The translations under genes and the position numbers were made by a program. From positions 1 through 20,481 of the forward strand of contig JASHWN010000473.1 in the NCBI GenBank assembly GCA_030044035.1: 20,481 nt of DNA, in the 5' to 3' direction. Below, piece by piece: positions 7,567-13,233 of the stretch (positions within the stretch are counted from its first letter, which is position 1; every line of letters begins with the position of its first letter). The notes beneath the pieces were generated by a model. It was not told the origin of the DNA and did no database searches. It worked only from the letters and a program-made list of their open reading frames with translations. Source of the stretch: Xanthobacteraceae bacterium. GTDB taxonomy: Bacteria; Pseudomonadota; Alphaproteobacteria; Rhizobiales; Xanthobacteraceae.

Positions 7567-8026
7567 GCTTCGCCCGCGTCCAGGTCTGCGACTTGCAGAT
7601 AAAGCCGAGCGCGCAGCCTTTGAGCTCGGCACTGTCCGCGCCGGTCAAGGTGAAATAGCCGGTATAGGTATTGCCGTCCTTGGCGTTGTACACCTTGCCC
7701 TTCCATTGATCGGGCGTGTCGGTCGGGGCCATGCCGAGCACGATCTGCACGCCAAGGAGCGGCCGCTTCTGCAGACTGGCGTCGGTGTTCTCCTTGTCGG
7801 TCTTCGGCCTGCCGGTTGCCGGATCGTTCGGCTCCTTGAGCCAGACCAGCGCGCCGCACAGCGCGTTGCCGCATTTGACGATGCGCACCTGGCTGTCCTT
7901 GCCTTCGGTGTACCAGGTGCCGAGCGGATCGGCGGCGCGCGCGCTGGTTGCGGCGCCGAGGCTCGCGCCGGCGAGCGTCGCGAGGCAGAAGAGTGCCGCA
8001 GCGGCGGTGCGATGATTATTAGGCAT
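7562..8026 (-). CDS. DUF2147 family exported protein
   Basis: 154 residues. Residues 1-31 form a signal peptide with a hydrophobic core (AAAALFCLATLAGASLGAAT) ending ARA before ADPLGTWYTEG. The body follows the DUF2147 pattern: GTWYTEGKDSQVRIVKC with CGNALCGALVWLKEP, then a K-rich PATGRPKTDKEN stretch, the QWKGKVYNAKDGNTYTGYFT segment and the C-terminal LKGCALGFICKSQTWTR. Four cysteines (two near residue 55, two near the C-terminus) could form disulfides in the periplasm. The family is a small beta-barrel-like fold of unknown function, widespread in alphaproteobacteria. GGGAGGG lies about 13 bases before ATG 8026, a rather long spacing. It is probably monocistronic and converges with the GST gene. 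Confidence 0.88.
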   Translation of the reverse strand: MPNNHRTAAAALFCLATLAGASLGAATSARAADPLGTWYTEGKDSQVRIVKCGNALCGALVWLKEPNDPATGRPKTDKENTDASLQKRPLLGVQIVLGMAPTDTPDQWKGKVYNAKDGNTYTGYFTLTGADSAELKGCALGFICKSQTWTRAKP

Positions 8027-8317
8027 GGCGGCTTTCGACCCTCCCGTTGGTGAAATGGAAAGGATAAGCGAGTCGATCCGGGCGGTAAAATGACCTGCCG
8101 GCGGCGCGATACGGACGAAAATGCGCGCCTTCCGCCCGCCGGCGGCGGCGCTTCTTAACGCGCAGTTGCCGCGCCGCCCTGCAGTTGCACCGCGCGGTTC
8201 ACCTTCGATTCATCGCATTGCTTAAATCACCATTCAAATCTTCACCGCATTATTCGCACGCCGGCCGAACAAAATAGAGCGGGCCGGACAGGGGCGTGAG
8301 GACAGGGGGACTGTATT

Positions 8318-8635
8318 ATGGCTCGGTTGGAGATTCTCGATGCGAATTCGGCGCCGCTCGGCGAAGGCTTGGCGGTCGCCGACATGCTGTTCGAACTCGG
8401 CATGATGTATTCGGTCGGCCGCGATCTGCCGATCGATCTCGTCAGCGCGCACAAGTGGTTCAATCTTGCCGCCGCCAAGGGCAATGCCGAGGCGGTACGG
8501 CTGCGCCGCGAAATCGCCAACCAGATGTCGGACGCCGAAATCGCCACAGCGCAACGCGCCGCGCGCGATTGGCTCCGCCTCAACCCGAGCGCTGCCGCCG
8601 CCGCGCCGGCGCGCGCGCCCGCGATGGCGGCGTAG
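8318..8635 (+). CDS. Sel1-repeat mini-protein
   Basis: 105 residues. One Sel1-like (TPR-related) repeat spans about 22-60: MLFELGMMYSVGRDLPIDLV then SAHKWFNLAAAKGNAEAVRL, followed by MSDAEIATAQRAARDWL. The C-terminus is an Ala/Pro-rich tail. Short proteins with this same layout are common in Bradyrhizobium relatives. The repeat binds other proteins, but no partner or pathway is known. There is no signal peptide, so it is cytoplasmic. AGGGGGA lies 7 bases before ATG 8318, fixing the start. It converges with the TPR-methyltransferase gene; its stop codon is the left edge of a palindrome at 8633-8672. An upstream CCGGCC/GGCCGG hairpin near 8263-8289 lies in its leader. Confidence 0.82.
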   Translation: MARLEILDANSAPLGEGLAVADMLFELGMMYSVGRDLPIDLVSAHKWFNLAAAKGNAEAVRLRREIANQMSDAEIATAQRAARDWLRLNPSAAAAAPARAPAMAA

Positions 8636-8672
8636 CGGCAGCCCGATTGCTTCGTCGCAATCCGAGCCGCTA
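8633..8672. repeat. REP-like palindrome joining two convergent stop codons (copy 2)
   Basis: The outer arms TAGCGGC (8633-8639) and GCCGCTA (8666-8672) contain the TAG stops of the Sel1 gene and of the TPR-methyltransferase gene. The inner arms GATTGC (8645-8650) and GCAATC (8657-8662) close a 6-base loop. Arrangement and sequence resemble copy 1 at 7532-7566. It is likely a two-way terminator derived from a repeat element. Confidence 0.6.
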
Positions 8673-10601
8673 CGAGCGCTTGCGCAGCGAAAATTGGTAC
8701 ATGCCGGCGAACGTGCCCGGCGCTTCGCTTTCGAAAGTGTGCCAGCAGCCGAGATCGAGCGCAGCCTGCGGTTGCGGAAAGCGCGCGGCAAAGCGCGCCC
8801 GCGTGCCGGCATCGACAAAAAATCCGCCGAAGTCGAGGCCGTTGCCGGCAATAAAGGATTCGACCTGCGGCAATGTCGTGCGGTGCTCCTGCACGTGAAA
8901 TAACAGATCGCGGCACTCGCTTAAGGTGAAAAAGTCGTCACGCTCGGCGACGGACGCGACCTGTGCATCCGCGGCCACGGCGATATCCTGCCGGCAACGG
9001 CGAATGTCGTCGGCAACCGGCCGATAGCCGCGCTCGGCGATGAACGCCCGGGCGGCGACGATATTGCTGCGGCCCAATTCGCTGTACAGGCTGATCTGCA
9101 TGAAGCCGCCGGGCCGCAGCAGCGACAGCAGGATGCGCCAACCCTGCCAGGGATCAGCCATGTGGTGCAGTACGCCCGAAGCGTCGATGAAATCGAATTG
9201 CCGCGGCAGCGAGCCGAGTTGCAGGATATCGGCCTGAGCGAATTCGACGTTGCCGAGCCCGAATTTGTCGGCCATCCGCTTGGCGTAGCGCAGGCTGGCG
9301 AGACTCAGATCGATGGCGAGGATGCGGGTCCCGCGGGCCTGACGGGCGAATTCAACGGTCGAAAGACCGGTGCCGCAGCCGGCGATGAGCGCGTCGCGCG
9401 GCGCCGGACTCGGCCCCGGAGGGTTTGCCGCCGGCGCGGGCGGGCCGTTGAGCGTCCAGCGCGGATAAGGATTTTCCTCGTATTGCGCGCGCACCGCGCG
9501 CGATACGGCGTCGTCGATGCCGGTGAGGGCAGGGATGGTCGCCGCGATCTGCCGCTCCTGCGCCGGCTCCCGCACTTGCTGCGTGATCAGGGCGTCCAGC
9601 ACTGGCGGCCATGATTGCGCCGGCAATCGTTCGCAGCCGGCAAGCGTATGCAACGGGAAATAGGCGGCGACGATCGGCAGCCAGTGCGGCGGCGGCGCCT
9701 TGGCTTCGGCCAGCATGCGTTCCACCGCCGCGCCAAGCTCTTGCGCGGCGTTTGTTTCGGCTTCGGTTGTCGCAAACGCGTATTCGTTGATGAAGCATTG
9801 GCGCGCCAGGCTGCAGCAAAAGCCGAGAACGCGTTCGTCGCCGCCGTAGCCGGCTGCGGCTTGCAGCATCGTGTTGCGCACATCGCTCAACAAGCGTTCG
9901 AGGCCGAGATCCGTAATAGGATCGCATTCCAGCAAGCGGCAAAGCAGCTCATCCTGCGCCAGCGCGGTGATTGTCTGCGAGTCCCACAGCGCGCTCGCCG
10001 GCAGATGTACCGGCCATGCCGCAGCAGCGCGGCCAATCGCATCCCTGATCGAAGGATCAAGCTTGATGAGCGCGATGGCAACGCGCGTCAGCTCGCGCGG
10101 CCGGGTCCAGGCTTCGGCGAGCGCGCGCGCGAGCAACCTGCGATAGCGCTGCTCGTTGCCGGCAAAGCGCGCGGCGGCGATGCACTGGACGAACATCGCC
10201 TTGGTCTGCGGTGTCTCGTTGAGCTCGAGCGCGCGGCACGCGGCCTCGGCGGCGCGCTCGCCTTGCCCGCTCGCAATGTACGCCTGCGCGAGATTGCCGT
10301 AAGCCTCGAACATGTCCGGCTTGAGCGCAAGCGCGCGCTCGATTTGCGCGACGGCTTCGGTCGTTTTGCCCTGCCGCATCAGCACGGCGCCGAGCCGGCT
10401 GTGCGCTTCGGCATGGCCGGGCAACGCGGCGATGAGCTGCCGATAGCAGCGCTCGGCCTCGCCGAGCGCGCCGGCGTAGTGATGCATCGTCGCCGTATCG
10501 AAGAGGTCGGCGAGAAGTTGCGGCGGCGGTTTGCCGGCAAGCGCGCCGGGCGCCGCCGGGCCGCCGGCACTGCGCGCGGCTCGCCGTTGTTTGCGGTTCA
10601 T
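8670..10601 (-). CDS. TPR protein fused to SAM-dependent methyltransferase
   Basis: 643 residues from ATG 10601; a GTG directly before it at 10604 is the alternative start, and neither has a clear Shine-Dalgarno. The protein opens MNRKQRRAARS, a basic start seen on many alphaproteobacterial TPR proteins. TPR helices span about 30-135 (AEAHSRLGAVLMRQGKTTEA, MFEAYGNLAQAYIASGQGER). A helical middle region follows and contains VRAQYEENPYPRW (371-383), a motif typical of this fusion family. A class I methyltransferase domain follows from about 403: motif I DALIAGCGTGLS, acidic IDLSLASLRYAK (431-442), QADILQLG (457-464), and FDFIDASGVLHHMADPWQGW (470-489). The target is unknown; TPR-bound proteins or glycan precursors are possible. 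It is transcribed toward the Sel1 gene and probably alone. A degenerate REP-like sequence lies in its upstream region. Confidence 0.88.
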   Translation of the reverse strand: MNRKQRRAARSAGGPAAPGALAGKPPPQLLADLFDTATMHHYAGALGEAERCYRQLIAALPGHAEAHSRLGAVLMRQGKTTEAVAQIERALALKPDMFEAYGNLAQAYIASGQGERAAEAACRALELNETPQTKAMFVQCIAAARFAGNEQRYRRLLARALAEAWTRPRELTRVAIALIKLDPSIRDAIGRAAAAWPVHLPASALWDSQTITALAQDELLCRLLECDPITDLGLERLLSDVRNTMLQAAAGYGGDERVLGFCCSLARQCFINEYAFATTEAETNAAQELGAAVERMLAEAKAPPPHWLPIVAAYFPLHTLAGCERLPAQSWPPVLDALITQQVREPAQERQIAATIPALTGIDDAVSRAVRAQYEENPYPRWTLNGPPAPAANPPGPSPAPRDALIAGCGTGLSTVEFARQARGTRILAIDLSLASLRYAKRMADKFGLGNVEFAQADILQLGSLPRQFDFIDASGVLHHMADPWQGWRILLSLLRPGGFMQISLYSELGRSNIVAARAFIAERGYRPVADDIRRCRQDIAVAADAQVASVAERDDFFTLSECRDLLFHVQEHRTTLPQVESFIAGNGLDFGGFFVDAGTRARFAARFPQPQAALDLGCWHTFESEAPGTFAGMYQFSLRKRS

Positions 10602-10647
10602 CACGCTGACGCTAATTTAATTTTGGTCGGCCGAATTTTCCTTGCCC

Positions 10648-10677
10648 GTAGCCCGGAACGCGCCACTGCGCAATCCG
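10648..10677. repeat. degenerate REP-like palindrome (copy 3)
   Basis: GTAGCCCGGA at 10648-10657 and GCGCAATCCG at 10668-10677 correspond to the two arms of the palindromes at 7532 and 8633. Inner GCGC/GCGC still pairs, but the outer right arm is lost. It lies in the 197-base gap upstream of the TPR-methyltransferase gene; that gap otherwise shows nothing clear. Confidence 0.4.
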
Positions 10678-10795
10678 CAAATCGGCGGCTGGCACGCCGC
10701 ACTTTGGCCCACCCCTGCCGCGCAAAGCCGCGCCAAGCGCGCTTTGCCGTGCGCGACTCACATTGCACGGCGCGCGTGCGGAAAATATTCACTGC

Positions 10796-10836
10796 CGCGC
10801 CGGAGAGGTGGCCGAGTGGCTGAAGGCGGCGGTTTG
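10796..10836 (+). repeat. 41-bp direct repeat, left copy (5' half of tRNA-Ser plus 6 bp)
   Basis: Identical base for base to 12575-12615. The match starts 6 bases before the tRNA 5' end (CGCGCC) and ends in the anticodon loop at GGTTTG. The flanks differ on both sides (C versus T before, T versus C after). It behaves like one half of an attachment-site pair for the 10837-12574 interval. Confidence 0.85.
10802..10836 (+). pseudogene. tRNA-Ser 5'-half fragment
   Basis: This carries the acceptor 5' strand GGAGAGG, the whole D arm and the 5' anticodon strand of tRNA-Ser. It then departs from the tRNA sequence in the anticodon loop (GTTTGT instead of GTTTGC). No variable arm, T arm or acceptor 3' strand follows, so it cannot fold as a tRNA. 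The frame across it that reads AGEVAEWLKAAV is tRNA-derived and not a gene. Confidence 0.85.
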
Positions 10837-10884
10837 TTTAAGCCAGCCGAAGCGCGACGGGGCCGAACCGGAATTGTCTAGTCC

Positions 10885-11067
10885 TTGCAAAGCAATTTAT
10901 CGGCCGTGGAAACGTTCACCGAGGGCGGCCTTTTGGAGATCGTGCCGCACGGCGACGGATTCCGCTTCGCCGTCGGCGACCCAAGCCGAGACCTAGCCGC
11001 ATCCGTCATCATCAGTCGCGAGCAGATGGAACTGATCTATGCGGCGATCGGCGACATGCTCGGCTAG
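10885..11067 (+). CDS. hypothetical small protein, 60 residues or fewer
   Basis: A compact frame starting at TTG 10885 (or GTG 10906, giving 53 residues); an in-frame stop at 10879-10881 rules out an earlier start. From the GTG it reads VETFTEGGLLEIVPHGDGFR then FAVGDPSRDLAASVIISREQ and MELIYAAIGDMLG. The mixed hydrophobic/acidic composition and lack of low complexity suggest a real small folded protein, with beta strands first and a C-terminal helix. No family is recognised, and no good Shine-Dalgarno is seen for either start. It lies just inside the left copy of the tRNA-Ser repeat and is the first gene of the bracketed interval. It could instead be the surviving end of a larger gene. Confidence 0.45.
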   Translation: MQSNLSAVETFTEGGLLEIVPHGDGFRFAVGDPSRDLAASVIISREQMELIYAAIGDMLG

Positions 11068-11124
11068 CCGCGTCCGCATCGACACCAACGCCGGTGACGG
11101 CTGCACTTTTTGGGCGCTGACGCT

Positions 11125-11715
11125 CTACGGCATGCGGATTAGAGGCTTCCAGGCTTCGACATTGAGGCTGATGGGCACGCCGGCGAACCGAAGATTGCTT
11201 GTGTCATTGAACAAGCCAAATTCGGGCACCCGCCGAATGTCGCAAAAGCCTGTCTCATGTAAGAATGATCGTAGGAAATCAAAGTTCAGCCCTACGTAAT
11301 GTACATCGTGCTCTGACGAGCGACCACCGAACATCATGCGCATGACATGAAATCGTCCGTTGATATCGAGCGTTGGATGCAGAAATAAGCGGCAGAGTGT
11401 TTCCAGGTCGGGCACTGAGGCCCGCAGCCGCCCGCCGGACTTAAGGACGCGGTGAATGCCCTTGAGCGTCTTTTGGATTTCGCCGTTGTAACCCAGGTGT
11501 TCCAGAACATGCGACGCATAGACCTCGCAACAGCTTTCGTCGGCGAGGAACGACAAGTCATTGCAGTTGCCGACGTAATCCACGGCCGGTCCCGGCAGGG
11601 CGTCGAGGATCACCCAACCCTCGCGCTTCTCGCAGCCGCCGATATGCAGCTTAATGCCATCGATCGGGGGCGTCCTGGAAGACGAGGCGGGTGGCGGGCT
11701 TGTGGTTGTTTTCAT
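11125..11715 (-). CDS. SAM-dependent methyltransferase-like protein (COG4627 type)
   Basis: 196 residues. After a Ser/Thr/Pro-rich start, IKLHIGGCEKREGWVILDAL (21-40) occupies the place of the nucleotide-binding motif I of predicted methyltransferases of the COG4627 type. CEVYASHVLEHLGY (63-76) is the diagnostic motif, followed by LKGIHRVLKSGGRLRASVPD (84-103), the post-I region of the fold. The glycine-rich loop is IGGCEK rather than a classic GxGxG, so SAM binding is likely but unproven. The C-terminus ends without the usual extra domain. ATG 11715 has GAGG about 9 bases upstream. Base composition is visibly lower in GC than the neighbours, and the gene lies between two copies of a tRNA-Ser half, so recent acquisition is likely. 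Relatives often sit in surface-glycan loci; the substrate is unknown. Confidence 0.78.
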   Translation of the reverse strand: MKTTTSPPPASSSRTPPIDGIKLHIGGCEKREGWVILDALPGPAVDYVGNCNDLSFLADESCCEVYASHVLEHLGYNGEIQKTLKGIHRVLKSGGRLRASVPDLETLCRLFLHPTLDINGRFHVMRMMFGGRSSEHDVHYVGLNFDFLRSFLHETGFCDIRRVPEFGLFNDTSNLRFAGVPISLNVEAWKPLIRMP

Positions 11716-11757
11716 AAGGCTGGGCCTCTGATTTGGTCCCCCCGAAACATACCGGAA

Positions 11758-12039
11758 CTAGGGTCCGGCAGCTATTACGCGACGGACAACGCGCCCCAGC
11801 GGCCCCCGTGCATCCATTCGATGCGCGGCCATAAAGACCTGCCGATCTCTCAGGACCGGCAGGAGCGCGCGGAGATGCGGCCGCGTCTTGAGCCGAACAA
11901 ACGGCAACATCATTGAGACATCTTTCAAAGCCGTCGCGGCTATGGACATGTCGCGCACTCGAACCGCTCGCTTATAATCGCCGAGGCAGTTTCGGATGAA
12001 GCGCGGCGCGATGCAGTCGCCAGTCCAATAGCGCGCGCC
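11758..12039 (-). pseudogene. decayed coding fragment of unknown family
   Basis: From just below the TAA at 12040-12042 the same minus frame stays open for 93 codons to a TAG at 11758. It reads like real protein, for example RFIRNCLGDYKRAVRVRDMS and MMLPFVRLKTRPHLRALLPV. The first third has no ATG; a start could only be GTG 11958 or an internal ATG, giving 66 residues or fewer. It shares its frame with the ProQ-like ORF upstream, separated only by that TAA. The simplest reading is the tail of a broken gene. The family is not recognised. The 324-base gap 11716-12039 holds nothing else clear. Confidence 0.3.
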
Positions 12040-12504
12040 TTACGTCATTCGGAATCGCTTGATCAGCTTGTTGGCGTAGATGATACGCGAGACAGCCATC
12101 CGCGCCGTATTAAGAGGTCGACTCGGGATGGATTCGCCATTTCGATAGCGACTGCTTTTCCGAGATTGGCTGCCCCGTTCCTGGTTGGCTCCGGCTACAG
12201 TGCTGGGCAGATTTTTTTTCCTGTGGTGGTCCGAAGAGTCCGAAGGATCTTCGGAATTGGCGGCGCGCTTGCCGGCCTTGCGCGCTTTCAGAAGGTCGGC
12301 GGCGTAAGCAAGCTTGGCCTTGCTGACGATGCCCTTGGTGATGCCGGGCGCCGATGCGGCGATCACGTTGGCGACGATGCCGACCTTCAACGGCCGGCGC
12401 TTGCGGCCATCAAGAGCGAACGCCTTGGGCCAGCGCGCGCACAAAACGGTGACGATCTTCGGCGCCTTGGCGGCGACGACGGCGCGGCGCTGGCCGGCGC
12501 TCAT
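12040..12504 (-). CDS. ProQ/FinO-like protein with incomplete domain
   Basis: 154 residues from ATG 12504, preferred because GGAG lies about 9 bases upstream; the frame is open to 12564. The N-terminus MSAGQRRAVVAAKAPKIVTV then LCARWPKAFALDGRKRRPLKVGI matches the start of ProQ/FinO RNA-chaperone domains (…FPKCF…RRPLKVGI). The next family segment, with the helix, the YL…GA core and the DLDG loop, is absent. After IAASAPGI the protein goes straight into GIVSKAKLAYAADLLKARKA, which looks like the region after that loop. About 30-40 residues therefore seem to be missing internally. The last 70 residues are low-complexity, and the coding strand has a run of eight A near 12210, a possible frameshift site. 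It may be a pseudogene. It lies inside the tRNA-Ser-bracketed interval, 76 bases before the tRNA. Confidence 0.5.
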   Translation of the reverse strand: MSAGQRRAVVAAKAPKIVTVLCARWPKAFALDGRKRRPLKVGIVANVIAASAPGITKGIVSKAKLAYAADLLKARKAGKRAANSEDPSDSSDHHRKKNLPSTVAGANQERGSQSRKSSRYRNGESIPSRPLNTARMAVSRIIYANKLIKRFRMT

Positions 12505-12574
12505 GACGCCGACTCCAACATGCCGCCATGCGTTTCGGCCTTGACGTGGAAACGCCCAATACATACCGGTTTTT

Positions 12575-12615
12575 CGCGCCGGAGAGGTGGCCGAGTGGCT
12601 GAAGGCGGCGGTTTG
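12575..12615 (+). repeat. 41-bp direct repeat, right copy (in intact tRNA-Ser)
   Basis: Exact match to 10796-10836, here forming the 5' half of the complete tRNA-Ser gene plus six upstream bases. The two copies are 1,779 bases apart, start to start. Confidence 0.85.
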
Positions 12616-12673
12616 CTAAACCGTTATACGGTCTAAAGCCGTATCAAGGGTTCGAATCCCTTCCTCTCCGCCA
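12581..12673 (+). tRNA. tRNA-Ser(GCU)
   Basis: This is a complete 93-nt class II tRNA with an encoded CCA. The acceptor stem is GGAGAGG/CCTCTCC. The anticodon stem GCGGT/ACCGT closes the loop TTGCTAA with anticodon GCT, which reads AGC/AGU codons. A long variable arm TACGG/CCGTA and the T loop GGTTCGAATCC complete the serine identity. A CTTCGGG/CCCGAAG hairpin at 12684-12708 follows directly and may end transcription, although it has no T tract. Its 5' half is duplicated at 10802. Confidence 0.97.
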
Positions 12674-13233
12674 CCCCCGCGGGCTTCGGGTGGCAGGTTG
12701 GCCCGAAGGCGCTATTCCAGCCGATCAAGGCCCCGTTCTGCCCGGTGGGGCGGCGAAAACAGCGACCGCGACTCGCTTCGTTTCGCTTGCAGCCTGATTC
12801 GTCCGTGGAGGGCCTCCACGGGCGAAATTCCAGGGATGCTGCGGTTCGGTCCAGCGGAAGCGGCTTCGGCGCTCAAAACACGTCAATCGCCATCCATAAA
12901 TCATTGATTTACCTTGTAATTCCTTCTAAACCGCGACGTCCGGCCCATCTTGCGCTCAAACGCTGCTGAGTGCCGGATTTCGTGGCGTTTCCGCAACACA
13001 TTCCGGAAAACGGCAAATCCGGCCTGTGAGTTGGGCTGTTCTTCATTGCGTGGCGAAATCGAGCGTCTAATGTGACGGTGCGACGGAGGGGGGAACCCCA
13101 AGTCGACCGTGCGTTGTTTTCGTCCAAAGGAAATGACGAACGGGGAATTTGGGGACCAGGGGACGTAACCAGGGGGCGTCAGCACCCGGCGGGCAACGGA
13201 ACCCTCCCACGGCAAACAAACTGGAGGTTCACA
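12674..13233. other. tRNA-porin spacer with hairpins and the porin leader
   Basis: These 560 bases carry no supported gene. They hold the hairpin at 12684-12708, an 11-bp stem with a 3-base loop at 12800-12824 (core CCGTGGAG/CTCCACGG), a drop in GC near 12890-12930 where the porin promoter may lie (TTGATT at 12904, with no clear -10 match), and a purine-rich leader with several G runs between 13088 and 13176. Long ORFs on both strands through 12745-13230 are shadows without family character. Confidence 0.5.
13142..13176 (+). promoter_or_regulatory. potential G-quadruplex in the porin mRNA leader
   Basis: Four G runs of at least four (13142-13145, 13151-13154, 13159-13162, 13172-13176) are separated by 5, 4 and 9 bases on the coding strand. 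They end 57 bases before the porin ATG. A further six-G run at 13088-13093, followed by AACCCC, could form a small hairpin or a spare tract. A regulatory role is inferred only. Confidence 0.45.

Noticed and set aside
9615..10823. 402-codon plus-strand ORF opposite the TPR-methyltransferase
   Set aside because: Arg/Ala/Gly-rich shadow frame with no recognisable domain.
10802..10836. A second working tRNA-Ser gene
   Set aside because: The variable arm, T arm and acceptor 3' strand are absent after the anticodon loop.
10763..10996. 77-codon ORF containing AGEVAEWLKAAV
   Set aside because: This peptide is the translated tRNA-Ser 5' half, a common false gene call.
10837..12574. Integrase or transposase gene within the tRNA-bracketed interval
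   Set aside because: No frame on either strand shows a tyrosine or serine recombinase or a DDE motif.
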